NCBI GenBank assembly: GCA_002435785.1
Contig: DIUC01000053.1
Span: 1-15,187 of the forward strand
Source of the DNA: Saprospiraceae bacterium UBA6168
GTDB lineage: Bacteria > Bacteroidota > Bacteroidia > Chitinophagales > Saprospiraceae
Direction: 5' to 3'
Length of the DNA stretch: 15,187 nucleotides
The number at the start of each line of letters is the position of its first letter. Position 1 is the first letter of the stretch. Under the pieces are notes generated by a model, which did not search any database, was not told the origin of the DNA, and was given only the letters and a program-made list of their open reading frames with translations. Positions 6,944 to 13,005 of this stretch are shown here, piece after piece. Position numbers and translations under genes: made by a program.

Positions 6944-8179
6944 TTACTTACGCCCAATCCTCGCCATGTAAAAACCATCGAACCCATCTGTGGAGGGCGA
7001 AATCCGGCGCTCCTCCAAGAACTCAAACTCCGGGTTTTCCGCTAAGAAACGCTCGACTTGCCGCTCGTTTTCCGAAGGCAAAATGCTGCATGTGGCATAG
7101 ACCAACTGCCCGCCGGGGCGCAGGATTTTGGCGTAGCTGCGCAATATTTCCGCCTGCTTTCCCCGCACGGTCTCCAAAAATTCGGGGGAGAGCTTCCATT
7201 TTGCGTCGGGGTTTCGGCGCAGGGTGCCAAGGCCAGAGCATGGCACGTCGAGCAGCAGCCTATCCGCCGTGCCGTGCAGCCGCTTGATGGTCTTCGACGA
7301 CTCGATGGGGCGGGCTTGGATGATGTGGACGCCGTTGCGTTTCGCCCGTTTGCGCAGCTCCTCCAGCTTCCAAGCCTCGGTATCCAGGGCGATGATGCTC
7401 CCCCGGTTTTCCATGAGCGCTGCCAAGTGCAGCGACTTGCCGCCGGCTCCGGCGCAAGCATCCACCACCCTCATGCCCGGCTCGGCCCGCAGGAATGCAC
7501 CGATGCACTGCGACCCAGCGTCCTGCACCTCAAAAAAGCCTTGCAGGAAAACGGGACTTTGGAAGATATTGCCCCGCTTGTGCAGCACCAGCGCATCGGG
7601 GGCGAGGCGTGTTTCAGAGGACTCCCAGCCCTCCGCCGCCAGCAGTTTCTCCAATTCCAGCTTCTTGGTTTTCAGCGTGTTGGCCCTCACGACCACCGCA
7701 GCGGGCTGGTTCAGCGCCGACAGTTCGGCGGCCCATTTTTCACCCAACTCGGCCTCTCCCAGTTCGTCCAACCAATCGGGGATGGACTGCGTGATTTTGC
7801 GGTCGGCAGCCAACGCATCCCGGCGCTCCCGCACGAACTGGGAATCCAGCCCGGCAAACTCCGGCCAATTGGGCAACTCGAAATTGAAGATGGGCGCACG
7901 AAGGTTCTTGAGCCACAGGTTGACGCCCACAAGCCGTATCAGCGAAGGCTCGTTCGGAACCTTCTTGAGTTCCCAATGCCCAAACCCAATGGCGACCACT
8001 AACCGCCAATACCGCACCATTTCATAGGTGTTTTCGGCGATGAAGGCACGGTCACGGCTGCCCCAACGGGCGTCCGATTTGAGCATTCGCTCGATGGCCT
8101 TGTCGGCATAGATGCCGTCCCGGAAGATGTCGGTCAGCGCTTGGGTCACGGCCAGCACCAATGTTCGGTGTATTTTCAT
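6944..8179 (-). CDS. RsmB/NOP-family rRNA (cytosine-5) methyltransferase
   Basis: A 411-residue cytosolic SAM-dependent RNA m5C methyltransferase. Residues 1 to about 130 look like the NusB-like RNA-binding region of RsmB. The Rossmann methyltransferase domain follows: FQSPVFLQGFFEVQDAGSQ (206-224), SAM motif I VVDACAGAGGKSLHLA (238-253), IIALD (262-266), motif IV DVPCSGLGTLRRNPDAKW (311-328) with the release Cys314, and motif VI YATCSILPSENE (361-372) with the catalytic Cys364. Both cysteines needed for the covalent mechanism are present. The most likely target is 16S rRNA, by analogy with RsmB (m5C967), although Bacteroidota paralogues may have other targets. The frame is open to 8419; MKIHRTLVLAVTQ at 8179 is the start because the upstream translation crosses repeats. 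The gene lies between two palindromic elements. Confidence 0.92.
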   Translation of the reverse strand: MKIHRTLVLAVTQALTDIFRDGIYADKAIERMLKSDARWGSRDRAFIAENTYEMVRYWRLVVAIGFGHWELKKVPNEPSLIRLVGVNLWLKNLRAPIFNFELPNWPEFAGLDSQFVRERRDALAADRKITQSIPDWLDELGEAELGEKWAAELSALNQPAAVVVRANTLKTKKLELEKLLAAEGWESSETRLAPDALVLHKRGNIFQSPVFLQGFFEVQDAGSQCIGAFLRAEPGMRVVDACAGAGGKSLHLAALMENRGSIIALDTEAWKLEELRKRAKRNGVHIIQARPIESSKTIKRLHGTADRLLLDVPCSGLGTLRRNPDAKWKLSPEFLETVRGKQAEILRSYAKILRPGGQLVYATCSILPSENERQVERFLAENPEFEFLEERRISPSTDGFDGFYMARIGRK

Positions 8180-8184
8180 GGGGG

Positions 8185-8192
8185 CGAAGGTA
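8185..8192 (-). promoter_or_regulatory. Weak candidate -7 box before the methyltransferase
   Basis: The minus strand reads TACCTTCG, one mismatch from TAnnTTTG, only 5 bp from the start codon, which would give a leaderless transcript. No -33 TTG is visible; that position falls in the 7-bp tandem repeat. Confidence 0.2.
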
Positions 8193-8200
8193 GGGCTTGG

Positions 8201-8220
8201 GAATGGAGAATGGAGAATGG
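8201..8220. repeat. Short tandem repeat, 7-bp unit
   Basis: About three copies of GAATGGA in tandem, 21 bp upstream of the methyltransferase start. Its period differs from the 8-bp arrays around yidC, but it likewise lies directly before a gene start. Confidence 0.7.
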
Positions 8221-8311
8221 AAAGTGCGGATTGGTGATGGAATACTTGTATCAACCCAATATTTCCGTAATAGAGGGTTTTCATATAACAATTGTGCCGC
8301 CCTAATTTGCC

Positions 8312-8417
8312 GCTTTTGTCATGGCCGAAGGCCACCTGCGACGTCACGCATGACACCAAATATGACTTCGCAGTGCCTGCCCCGATATTTCGGGGTGGCC
8401 TTCGGCCATGACAAAGC
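8312..8417. repeat. Palindromic element 2
   Basis: Perfect 22-bp inverted arms (8315-8336 and 8394-8415), extended by GC/GC around one bulged T, each containing TGGCC-GAA-GGCCA or its complement. The centre holds a hairpin CTGCGA-c-GTCA / TGAC-t-TCGCAG (8336-8373) and a second one CCCCGA/TCGGGG (8380-8395). Size and layout parallel element 1, though the sequence differs and no GTAG is seen at its ends. It lies 6 bp downstream of the PorP-family stop codon, so it could act as that gene's 3' hairpin. Confidence 0.8.
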
Positions 8418-8423
8418 ACTCCC

Positions 8424-9533
8424 TCAAAAATATCGGATATGGCTCGCCTTCTCCACCCGCTGGTCGAAGTCGTAGCCGAGCATCAGCTCGAAGGAGCCGG
8501 AGGCAACCGTGCGCAGCTTGCCGAGCGGGTAATCGTAGGCCATGCCGATTCGGAGGCCGTTGCGGAGGTGGAAGGCCGTCCAGAGGTCAAAGGAATCATA
8601 GCTGCTTTGCTTCGTCCCTTGGGTGTTGAAGGCCGCAAAGGCAGACCGAAAGGAGAGGCCAAGCCAGAGTTTTTGGTGGAAGAACAAGGAGGCGTCCAAG
8701 TCGAAGCTGGCAGGGGCACCGATTTCCCGCACGAGGTTGCCCTGCCGAAAAAAATTATTGAACAGCCCCACGCTTTTCAGTAAAAAGGAGGGCCTGAACA
8801 CGAGGTTGTCGCCATTGAGCGGGATGGCCCCGCCCGTGGTAAAGTAAAAATGCTTCTGCACCTGCGCCCATTTCCGAATCTCGTTTTTCTCGGCAGCCGA
8901 TACCTCCCGCAATGGGAAGCTGGCGAGGTGCGGGATGGAAGCGCCCGCATAAAAATGGGTGGTGTAAAAGAACAGCCCCGCCCCAAAATCGGGCAGCCAA
9001 AGGTTTGGGGTCAATGTACCGAACGCATTGTCGGTCTCCTGTGGCTGTTGGAAATCGAGCTTGCCCCAGTCCGCCCGCCAGTTTATCACGCCACCTTGCA
9101 GGCCAACGGAGAGCGTGCCCTTGCCGAAATTTATCCGATAAGCGTAAATCCCGTTCAGGTAGGTGGTTTGGCGAGCGCCCGCACTGGCGTTCATGAGGTT
9201 GAGGCCCACCCCCACCCGCTTATTCACGGTACTGTGAATGGAAAAGGTCTGCGTCAGCGGACGGCCCTGCCAGCCGCCTTTGTCACCGAGCGCCGCCCAT
9301 TGGTCACGATAGACGGCCACCGCCGACAGGTACTCCTTGCTCCCGGCATAGCCCGGATTATAGACCAAGGTGTTGAACATGTAATTGGTGAACTGCGGCT
9401 CTTGCTGTGCCCAGCTGGGCAGTTGGAACATGGCGACCAGCAACATCGCCCCTACCAAATTGCGAAGCGAGCCGCCAAGGTTGGGCAGTTCGGGCAACTT
9501 GCGCAAAATGGAAAAATGTAGGTGTGGCCTCAT
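8424..9533 (-). CDS. PorP/SprF-family outer-membrane protein (type IX secretion related)
   Basis: A 369-residue predicted outer-membrane beta-barrel. A signal peptide with a long N-region and hydrophobic core (LVGAMLLVAMFQLPSWA) ends at about residue 42. The mature part opens with QQEPQFTNYMFNTLVYNPGYAGSKEYLSA, the hallmark of the PorP/SprF family, continues with alternating amphipathic strands (YAYRINFGKGTLSVGLQGG, FGAGLFFYTTHFYAGASIPHL, LRIGMAYDYPLG), includes FELMLGYDF near the end, and finishes with IRYF, close to the usual C-terminal PRYF. SprF anchors gliding adhesins or other type IX cargo at the surface; many Bacteroidota carry several paralogues next to large adhesin genes. Here no such partner is adjacent, so the cargo is unknown. 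Start choice is uncertain: 9533 gives a full signal peptide; 9587 and 9446 are alternatives. Confidence 0.88.
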   Translation of the reverse strand: MRPHLHFSILRKLPELPNLGGSLRNLVGAMLLVAMFQLPSWAQQEPQFTNYMFNTLVYNPGYAGSKEYLSAVAVYRDQWAALGDKGGWQGRPLTQTFSIHSTVNKRVGVGLNLMNASAGARQTTYLNGIYAYRINFGKGTLSVGLQGGVINWRADWGKLDFQQPQETDNAFGTLTPNLWLPDFGAGLFFYTTHFYAGASIPHLASFPLREVSAAEKNEIRKWAQVQKHFYFTTGGAIPLNGDNLVFRPSFLLKSVGLFNNFFRQGNLVREIGAPASFDLDASLFFHQKLWLGLSFRSAFAAFNTQGTKQSSYDSFDLWTAFHLRNGLRIGMAYDYPLGKLRTVASGSFELMLGYDFDQRVEKASHIRYF

Positions 9534-9744
9534 GCAGTGGTCAGCATTTTGAAGGATTGCGTTGGGGCTTCGCTTGTTTTGCAGCATTCACAGGGAAAAT
9601 CTGTGCCGCTTTTGCCCCAAAGCATATTTAGGTTGGAAGTTTGGTCGCCAATTGTTTTAAAAAAATGGACTGCCGATGAAAAAACGGCCCTTCGCCAATG
9701 TTTACTACGGGTTAATTTTTCCAAACATCTGGCCGAAACTGTGC

Positions 9745-9773
9745 TTGTTTCCAGCCCACTACCCCTACATTTA
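9745..9773 (+). promoter_or_regulatory. Candidate promoter of the PhoD-like gene
   Basis: TTG (9745-9747), an 18-bp spacer and TACATTTA (9766-9773) match the Bacteroidota pattern except for the last base of the -7 box. It ends 9 bp before the ATG, so the transcript would have almost no leader. Confidence 0.3.
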
Positions 9774-9782
9774 CCCAAAAAA

Positions 9783-11108
9783 ATGATGAAAGAGATACGA
9801 CAAACCTCCCTCCTGCTGCTCTGCCTATTTGCATTTTTTGGGGCGCTTGCGCAAACAAGCCTCCTGCAATCCGGCCCGATGCTCGGCTACACAGACATGT
9901 TTGAGACCATGCTTTGGGCGCAGACCAACGCCGAGGCCAAGGTGCAGTTCGTCTATTGGCCGAAAGGCAAGCCCGCCGAAAAATTTAGCACGGCGGCCAC
10001 TACGACCCGTTCGTCGGATGGCTTCACAGCACACTTGGTCGCCGACCAAGTGCAGCCCGGCAATCGGTACGAGTACGAACTACGCATCAACGACCAGCCG
10101 GTACAGTTGGACTACCCGACCGAGTTCCAGACCCAGCCGCTGTGGCAGTGGCGCACCGAACCGCCCAGTTTTCGGGTGGCCCTGGCCAGTTGCGCATACG
10201 TGAACGAAGACCCGTTCGACCGTCCCGGCAAGCCTTATGGCGGTGATTATCAGATTTTCACGGCGATGCACCAGCAGCGCCCCGACCTCATGCTTTGGCT
10301 CGGCGACAACACCTACCTCCGGGAGCCGGACTGGTACACCCGCACGGGGTTCCTCCACCGCTACACCCATACCCGCTCGCTGCCGGAGCTACAGCCGCTG
10401 CTGGCCAGCACCCACCACTTCGCCATCTGGGACGACCACGACTTCGGCCCGAACGACAGCGACCGCAGCTTTGTGCACAAGGACCTGGCCACGGAGGTGT
10501 TCAAGCTGTTTTGGGCAAACCCAACGGTCGGGCTGCCGGGCCATGGAGGCACCACCAGCTTCTTCCAATGGGGAGATGTTGACTTTTTCCTGCTCGACGA
10601 CCGCTACTTCCGCACCCCCAACAACCGCAAGACGGGCGACCGCACCCTGCTCGGTGAAGCCCAAATCGAGTGGCTGATAGATGCATTGGCAGCCAGCAAG
10701 GCTCCCTTCAAAATCGTGGCGACCGGCGGGCAGGTGCTCACGACGTTTGCCGGGCATGAGACCTATACCAACGTCTGCCCCAAAGAGCGGGAACGGCTGC
10801 TGCAATCCATTGAGGCGGAGGGCATCAAGAACGTGGTTTTCCTGACTGGCGACCGCCACCACACGGAATTGAGCATGTTGAAAAATGGGGCGGGCAATAC
10901 CATTTACGACTTTACCTGCTCGCCACTGACCTCCGGGGTGCATACCGGCGAGGAAGCCAACAGCCTGCGGGTGGAAGGCACGCTGGTACAGCAGAAGAAC
11001 TTTGGGCTGCTCGAATTTTCTGGCCCCCGCAAAAACCGGGTGATGAAAATGAGCGTGTTCGACTCGAACGGGAAGGAGCTTTGGACGAGGGAGGTGGTGG
11101 CGGAGTGA
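9783..11108 (+). CDS. Secreted PhoD-like alkaline phosphatase
   Basis: A 441-residue exported metallophosphoesterase that probably hydrolyses phosphomonoesters or diesters in the periplasm. The N-terminus is a signal peptide cut near ALA-QTS (residue 23). Residues about 28-125 form a fibronectin-like N-domain (SGPMLGYTDMFETMLWAQT). The catalytic domain shows FRVALASCAY (130-139), LGDN (173-176), FAIWDDHDFGPNDSD (213-227) and LTGDRHHTEL (354-363), the Asp/Asn/His metal ligands of the PhoD family. Length suits compact PhoD relatives. The signal peptide looks like an ordinary Sec one, without the twin arginine of B. subtilis PhoD. The frame is open to 9522, but MMKEIRQTSLLLL begins the signal peptide; a start at 9786 is equally possible. 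It is divergent from the PorP-type gene. Its substrate is not predictable from sequence. Confidence 0.9.
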   Translation: MMKEIRQTSLLLLCLFAFFGALAQTSLLQSGPMLGYTDMFETMLWAQTNAEAKVQFVYWPKGKPAEKFSTAATTTRSSDGFTAHLVADQVQPGNRYEYELRINDQPVQLDYPTEFQTQPLWQWRTEPPSFRVALASCAYVNEDPFDRPGKPYGGDYQIFTAMHQQRPDLMLWLGDNTYLREPDWYTRTGFLHRYTHTRSLPELQPLLASTHHFAIWDDHDFGPNDSDRSFVHKDLATEVFKLFWANPTVGLPGHGGTTSFFQWGDVDFFLLDDRYFRTPNNRKTGDRTLLGEAQIEWLIDALAASKAPFKIVATGGQVLTTFAGHETYTNVCPKERERLLQSIEAEGIKNVVFLTGDRHHTELSMLKNGAGNTIYDFTCSPLTSGVHTGEEANSLRVEGTLVQQKNFGLLEFSGPRKNRVMKMSVFDSNGKELWTREVVAE

Positions 11109-11139
11109 ATGCTGCCGTGCGCCAAAAACTTCACTCAGC

Positions 11140-11176
11140 AAAAAAGAACTCCCGCACCTTCTTACAAGGCCGGGAG
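11140..11176 (-). terminator. Hairpin terminator between the PhoD-like and S24 genes
   Basis: CTCCCG (11149-11154) pairs with CGGGAG (11171-11176), with inner CCTT/AAGG pairing. Read on the minus strand, the stem is followed by TTCTTTTTT, the form of an intrinsic terminator. It would stop transcripts from the S24 gene about 180 bp past its stop codon; on the plus strand there is no T run. Confidence 0.5.
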
Positions 11177-11314
11177 CACATAATTTAAAAACAGCAGGAT
11201 AATTCCATGCTAGGACGCATGGTAAAGAGAAATGACAATTTGTTGGCAGCAGCCCCGGCAAGGCCAGCATGAAATGAATCATGGCAAGTGCCTTACCTGT
11301 CTTTGTTTGAACAG

Positions 11315-11333
11315 GTTTGTTTCCGAAACAAAC
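11315..11333. repeat. Hairpin just downstream of the S24 gene
   Basis: GTTTGTTT and AAACAAAC form a perfect 8-bp stem around CCG, 22 bp past the S24 stop codon. An overlapping alternative stem pairs ACCTGT (11295-11300) with ACAGGT (11311-11316). No T run follows on the minus strand, so a role in 3'-end protection or termination is only a guess. The rest of 11177-11314 holds only a CCATGC/GCATGG hairpin (11205-11222). Confidence 0.4.
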
Positions 11334-11355
11334 AATTCCACTGCTTGATGTTGGC

Positions 11356-12087
11356 CTAAAAATCACTGATTTTGCGCACGACCTTGTACAGGCGTGTGTG
11401 CACGTTCACCTCTTCGATGAAGGGGTCGTGCTCCAGGTGATTGGCGGAGATGAGCTTGAGGTGAGTGATGCGCCCACCGTGATTGATGCGTTGTACGTGC
11501 TTGACCCACATGGAGCCGTTGTTCTTCACGGCGTAGATTTCGTTGTCCTTCAACTGGTCCAAGCGTTCCACTTCCCGACACACCACGATGTCGTTGTCAA
11601 GTATGACTGGCTCCATGGAGTTACCGTTGATTTGGAAGGCGACGAGGCCACCGCCCTGCAAGCCCGGCAGGGAGAACCAAGAACTTTCCTCCGAAGCAAA
11701 GCTGCTGGTATCCACGGAACTACCAGCAAATGCAGAGACAGTGGTGAAGAGGATATTTCCCTTTGGGGTGATAAGCCCCAATTCGGAGGTGCGTTTGGGC
11801 AGGTCCACTCCGAAGGGAGTGCCGGTGCCGTCGAGCAGGAAGTCTTCATTCACGCCGTACTCCCGACAGAACTTGCGGGCCTGCGAGTAGCTGACGACCC
11901 GCTTGTCGTCGCCGGTGAGGAATGCCCGGATGATGTGGCCATAGCCCTTGTTTCCGAGGATTTTCTCGGCGACATCGCCGATGCCCTTTCCGCTGCGGTC
12001 GTTCTTCACGATGACCCCACGGTCTTCGAGCATTTGAAAGACCCTAATGAAACGGTCATTGAGTTCGAGGCGGTCTTCTCCTATCAT
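11356..12087 (-). CDS. LexA/CI-like S24-family transcriptional repressor
   Basis: A 243-residue regulator with an N-terminal helix-turn-helix region (about 9-92, ending in YGVNEDFLLDGTGTPF, typical of XRE-type CI-like repressors) and a C-terminal S24 self-cleaving peptidase domain. Seen: FQINGNSMEPVILDNDIVV with the nucleophile Ser157, and IYAVKNNGSMWVKHVQR with the general base Lys196. An Ala121-Gly122 bond sits in SAFAGSS. Spacing Ala-Ser is 36 and Ser-Lys 39 residues, against 35 and 37 in E. coli LexA, so autocleavage is plausible. It is probably not the SOS LexA itself, since the N-domain looks XRE-like. The start at 12087 gives a 40-bp leader from a strong promoter. No phage genes are nearby, so it may be a stress-response or orphan repressor. 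Its targets are unknown. Confidence 0.85.
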   Translation of the reverse strand: MIGEDRLELNDRFIRVFQMLEDRGVIVKNDRSGKGIGDVAEKILGNKGYGHIIRAFLTGDDKRVVSYSQARKFCREYGVNEDFLLDGTGTPFGVDLPKRTSELGLITPKGNILFTTVSAFAGSSVDTSSFASEESSWFSLPGLQGGGLVAFQINGNSMEPVILDNDIVVCREVERLDQLKDNEIYAVKNNGSMWVKHVQRINHGGRITHLKLISANHLEHDPFIEEVNVHTRLYKVVRKISDF

Positions 12088-12102
12088 GGCTTGTGATTTT
12101 AA

Positions 12103-12118
12103 GATTAAACAATTAATC
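12103..12118. promoter_or_regulatory. Possible autoregulatory operator of the S24 repressor
   Basis: GATTAA and TTAATC are separated by ACAA, between the predicted transcription start and the start codon. Repressors of this class commonly bind dyads at their own promoter. The region is very A+T rich, so a chance palindrome is possible. Confidence 0.3.
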
Positions 12119-12131
12119 AATTTCGATGAGG

Positions 12132-12161
12132 CAAAGTTAAAACAAATAATTTTATCTCAAA
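12132..12161 (-). promoter_or_regulatory. Bacteroidota-type promoter of the S24 repressor gene
   Basis: On the minus strand TTTG (12161-12158), an 18-bp spacer and TAACTTTG (12139-12132) match the Bacteroidota -33/-7 consensus exactly. Transcription would start near 12126, giving a leader of about 40 bp. This is the best promoter in the window and implies the repressor is expressed apart from the upstream acetyltransferase. Confidence 0.6.
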
Positions 12162-12190
12162 ATTTTTTGTTTAAATTTTTTGATTCTTTT

Positions 12191-12748
12191 TCATTTTTCA
12201 GGTCGGAGCACCCAATCGTCCTTCAATAGGCTAAAAACCTCCACATCGTGGAAGCTACCATACATCTTTAGTGCTTTGCGAAGTATGCCTTCCGAAAGAA
12301 AGCCGAGGCGAATCGGTACGGCTCGGCTCCGTTCATTGGTGGGCATGACGAGGACTTCGAGGCGGTTCATCCCTTTTTTTTTGAACAAATACTCGATAAA
12401 ACTTGCGCAGGCACGGGCCATGATGCCCTGGCCCTGATGGTCTTCCCGGAGCCAATAGCCGATTTCGCAACGGAGGTGTTCCCTGTTGAAATGCACGACG
12501 CCCAGCGAGCCAGCCAATTGCCCATTTACCATAATAAATGTGGTGAGGCGGCTACCGTCGCTGTTGTGCTTCATACTTTCCTGCATGAACGTTTTTGTGT
12601 CCTCCACAGAGCGGGTGCCGTCCACCCAGGGCAGCCATTTGCGGAGGTAATCCCTGTTTTCGTTCACCGCTTTGAAAACGGCTTCTGCCAGTTCGGGTCT
12701 TGCGAGGTGTAGGCTCAGGTTTTCGTCAACTCGGATAAATGGCTTCAT
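12191..12748 (-). CDS. RimJ/RimL-type GNAT N-acetyltransferase
   Basis: A 185-residue cytosolic acetyltransferase using acetyl-CoA. The RimJ/RimL (Acetyltransf_3) pattern is visible: an N-terminal LSLHLARPELAEAVFKAVNENRDYLRKWLPWV (11-42), ITTFIMVNGQLAGSLGV-like strands (68-84), motif A IGYWLREDHQGQGIMARAC (96-114) with the Q-x-x-G acetyl-CoA loop, and motif B LEVLVMPTNERSRAVPIRLGF (130-150) leading to the usual GILRKALKMYGSFHDVEVFSLLKDDW ending. Relatives acetylate N-termini of ribosomal proteins, spermidine-like amines or other small molecules; the substrate cannot be read from sequence. It lies 103 bp upstream of the S24 repressor on the same strand, but that gene has its own promoter, so a functional link is not implied. 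Confidence 0.9.
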   Translation of the reverse strand: MKPFIRVDENLSLHLARPELAEAVFKAVNENRDYLRKWLPWVDGTRSVEDTKTFMQESMKHNSDGSRLTTFIMVNGQLAGSLGVVHFNREHLRCEIGYWLREDHQGQGIMARACASFIEYLFKKKGMNRLEVLVMPTNERSRAVPIRLGFLSEGILRKALKMYGSFHDVEVFSLLKDDWVLRPEK

Positions 12749-12869
12749 TTTGTTGTGGTTTCAACATTTTATTTAGCAAAAACTGACCGCCAAACTACAC
12801 ATCCCAATTGTTTGACGGAAGACATTTCAGTTTTAAGGGAATTCTAAGGTGTGTAAATGCTCCACTTGA

Positions 12870-12877
12870 TACCTTTG
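12870..12877 (+). promoter_or_regulatory. Candidate -7 box for the haloperoxidase-type gene
   Basis: TACCTTTG is an exact match to TAnnTTTG, giving a leader of about 120 bp. No TTG lies at the -33 position. The rest of the divergent gap (12749-13005) shows nothing else I can support. Confidence 0.35.
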
Positions 12878-13005
12878 CTCGTAGCACTTACCTAAGCCAA
12901 CTCATTTCGAATAGCCTACTACATCTAACATTCGCTAAGAATTTCGACACTGCCAATTTTTTGTCAAATGAACATGCCGCAACAGCAGCCATCAAATCCA
13001 TTTTT

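Noticed and set aside
6839..8417. Palindromic elements considered as integron attC sites.
   Set aside because: The ends lack the RYYYAAC/GTTRRRY core sites, there is no integrase, and the intervening gene is a housekeeping methyltransferase.
11104..11136. GAGTGAA/TTCACTC inverted repeat over the PhoD-like stop codon as a plus-strand terminator.
   Set aside because: Only 7 bp with a 19-nt loop, and it is followed by A residues and not by a T run on the plus strand.
10389..11366. 325-codon minus-strand frame across the PhoD-like gene and the following gap.
   Set aside because: It is antisense to a gene with intact metallophosphatase motifs and its translation resembles no protein family.
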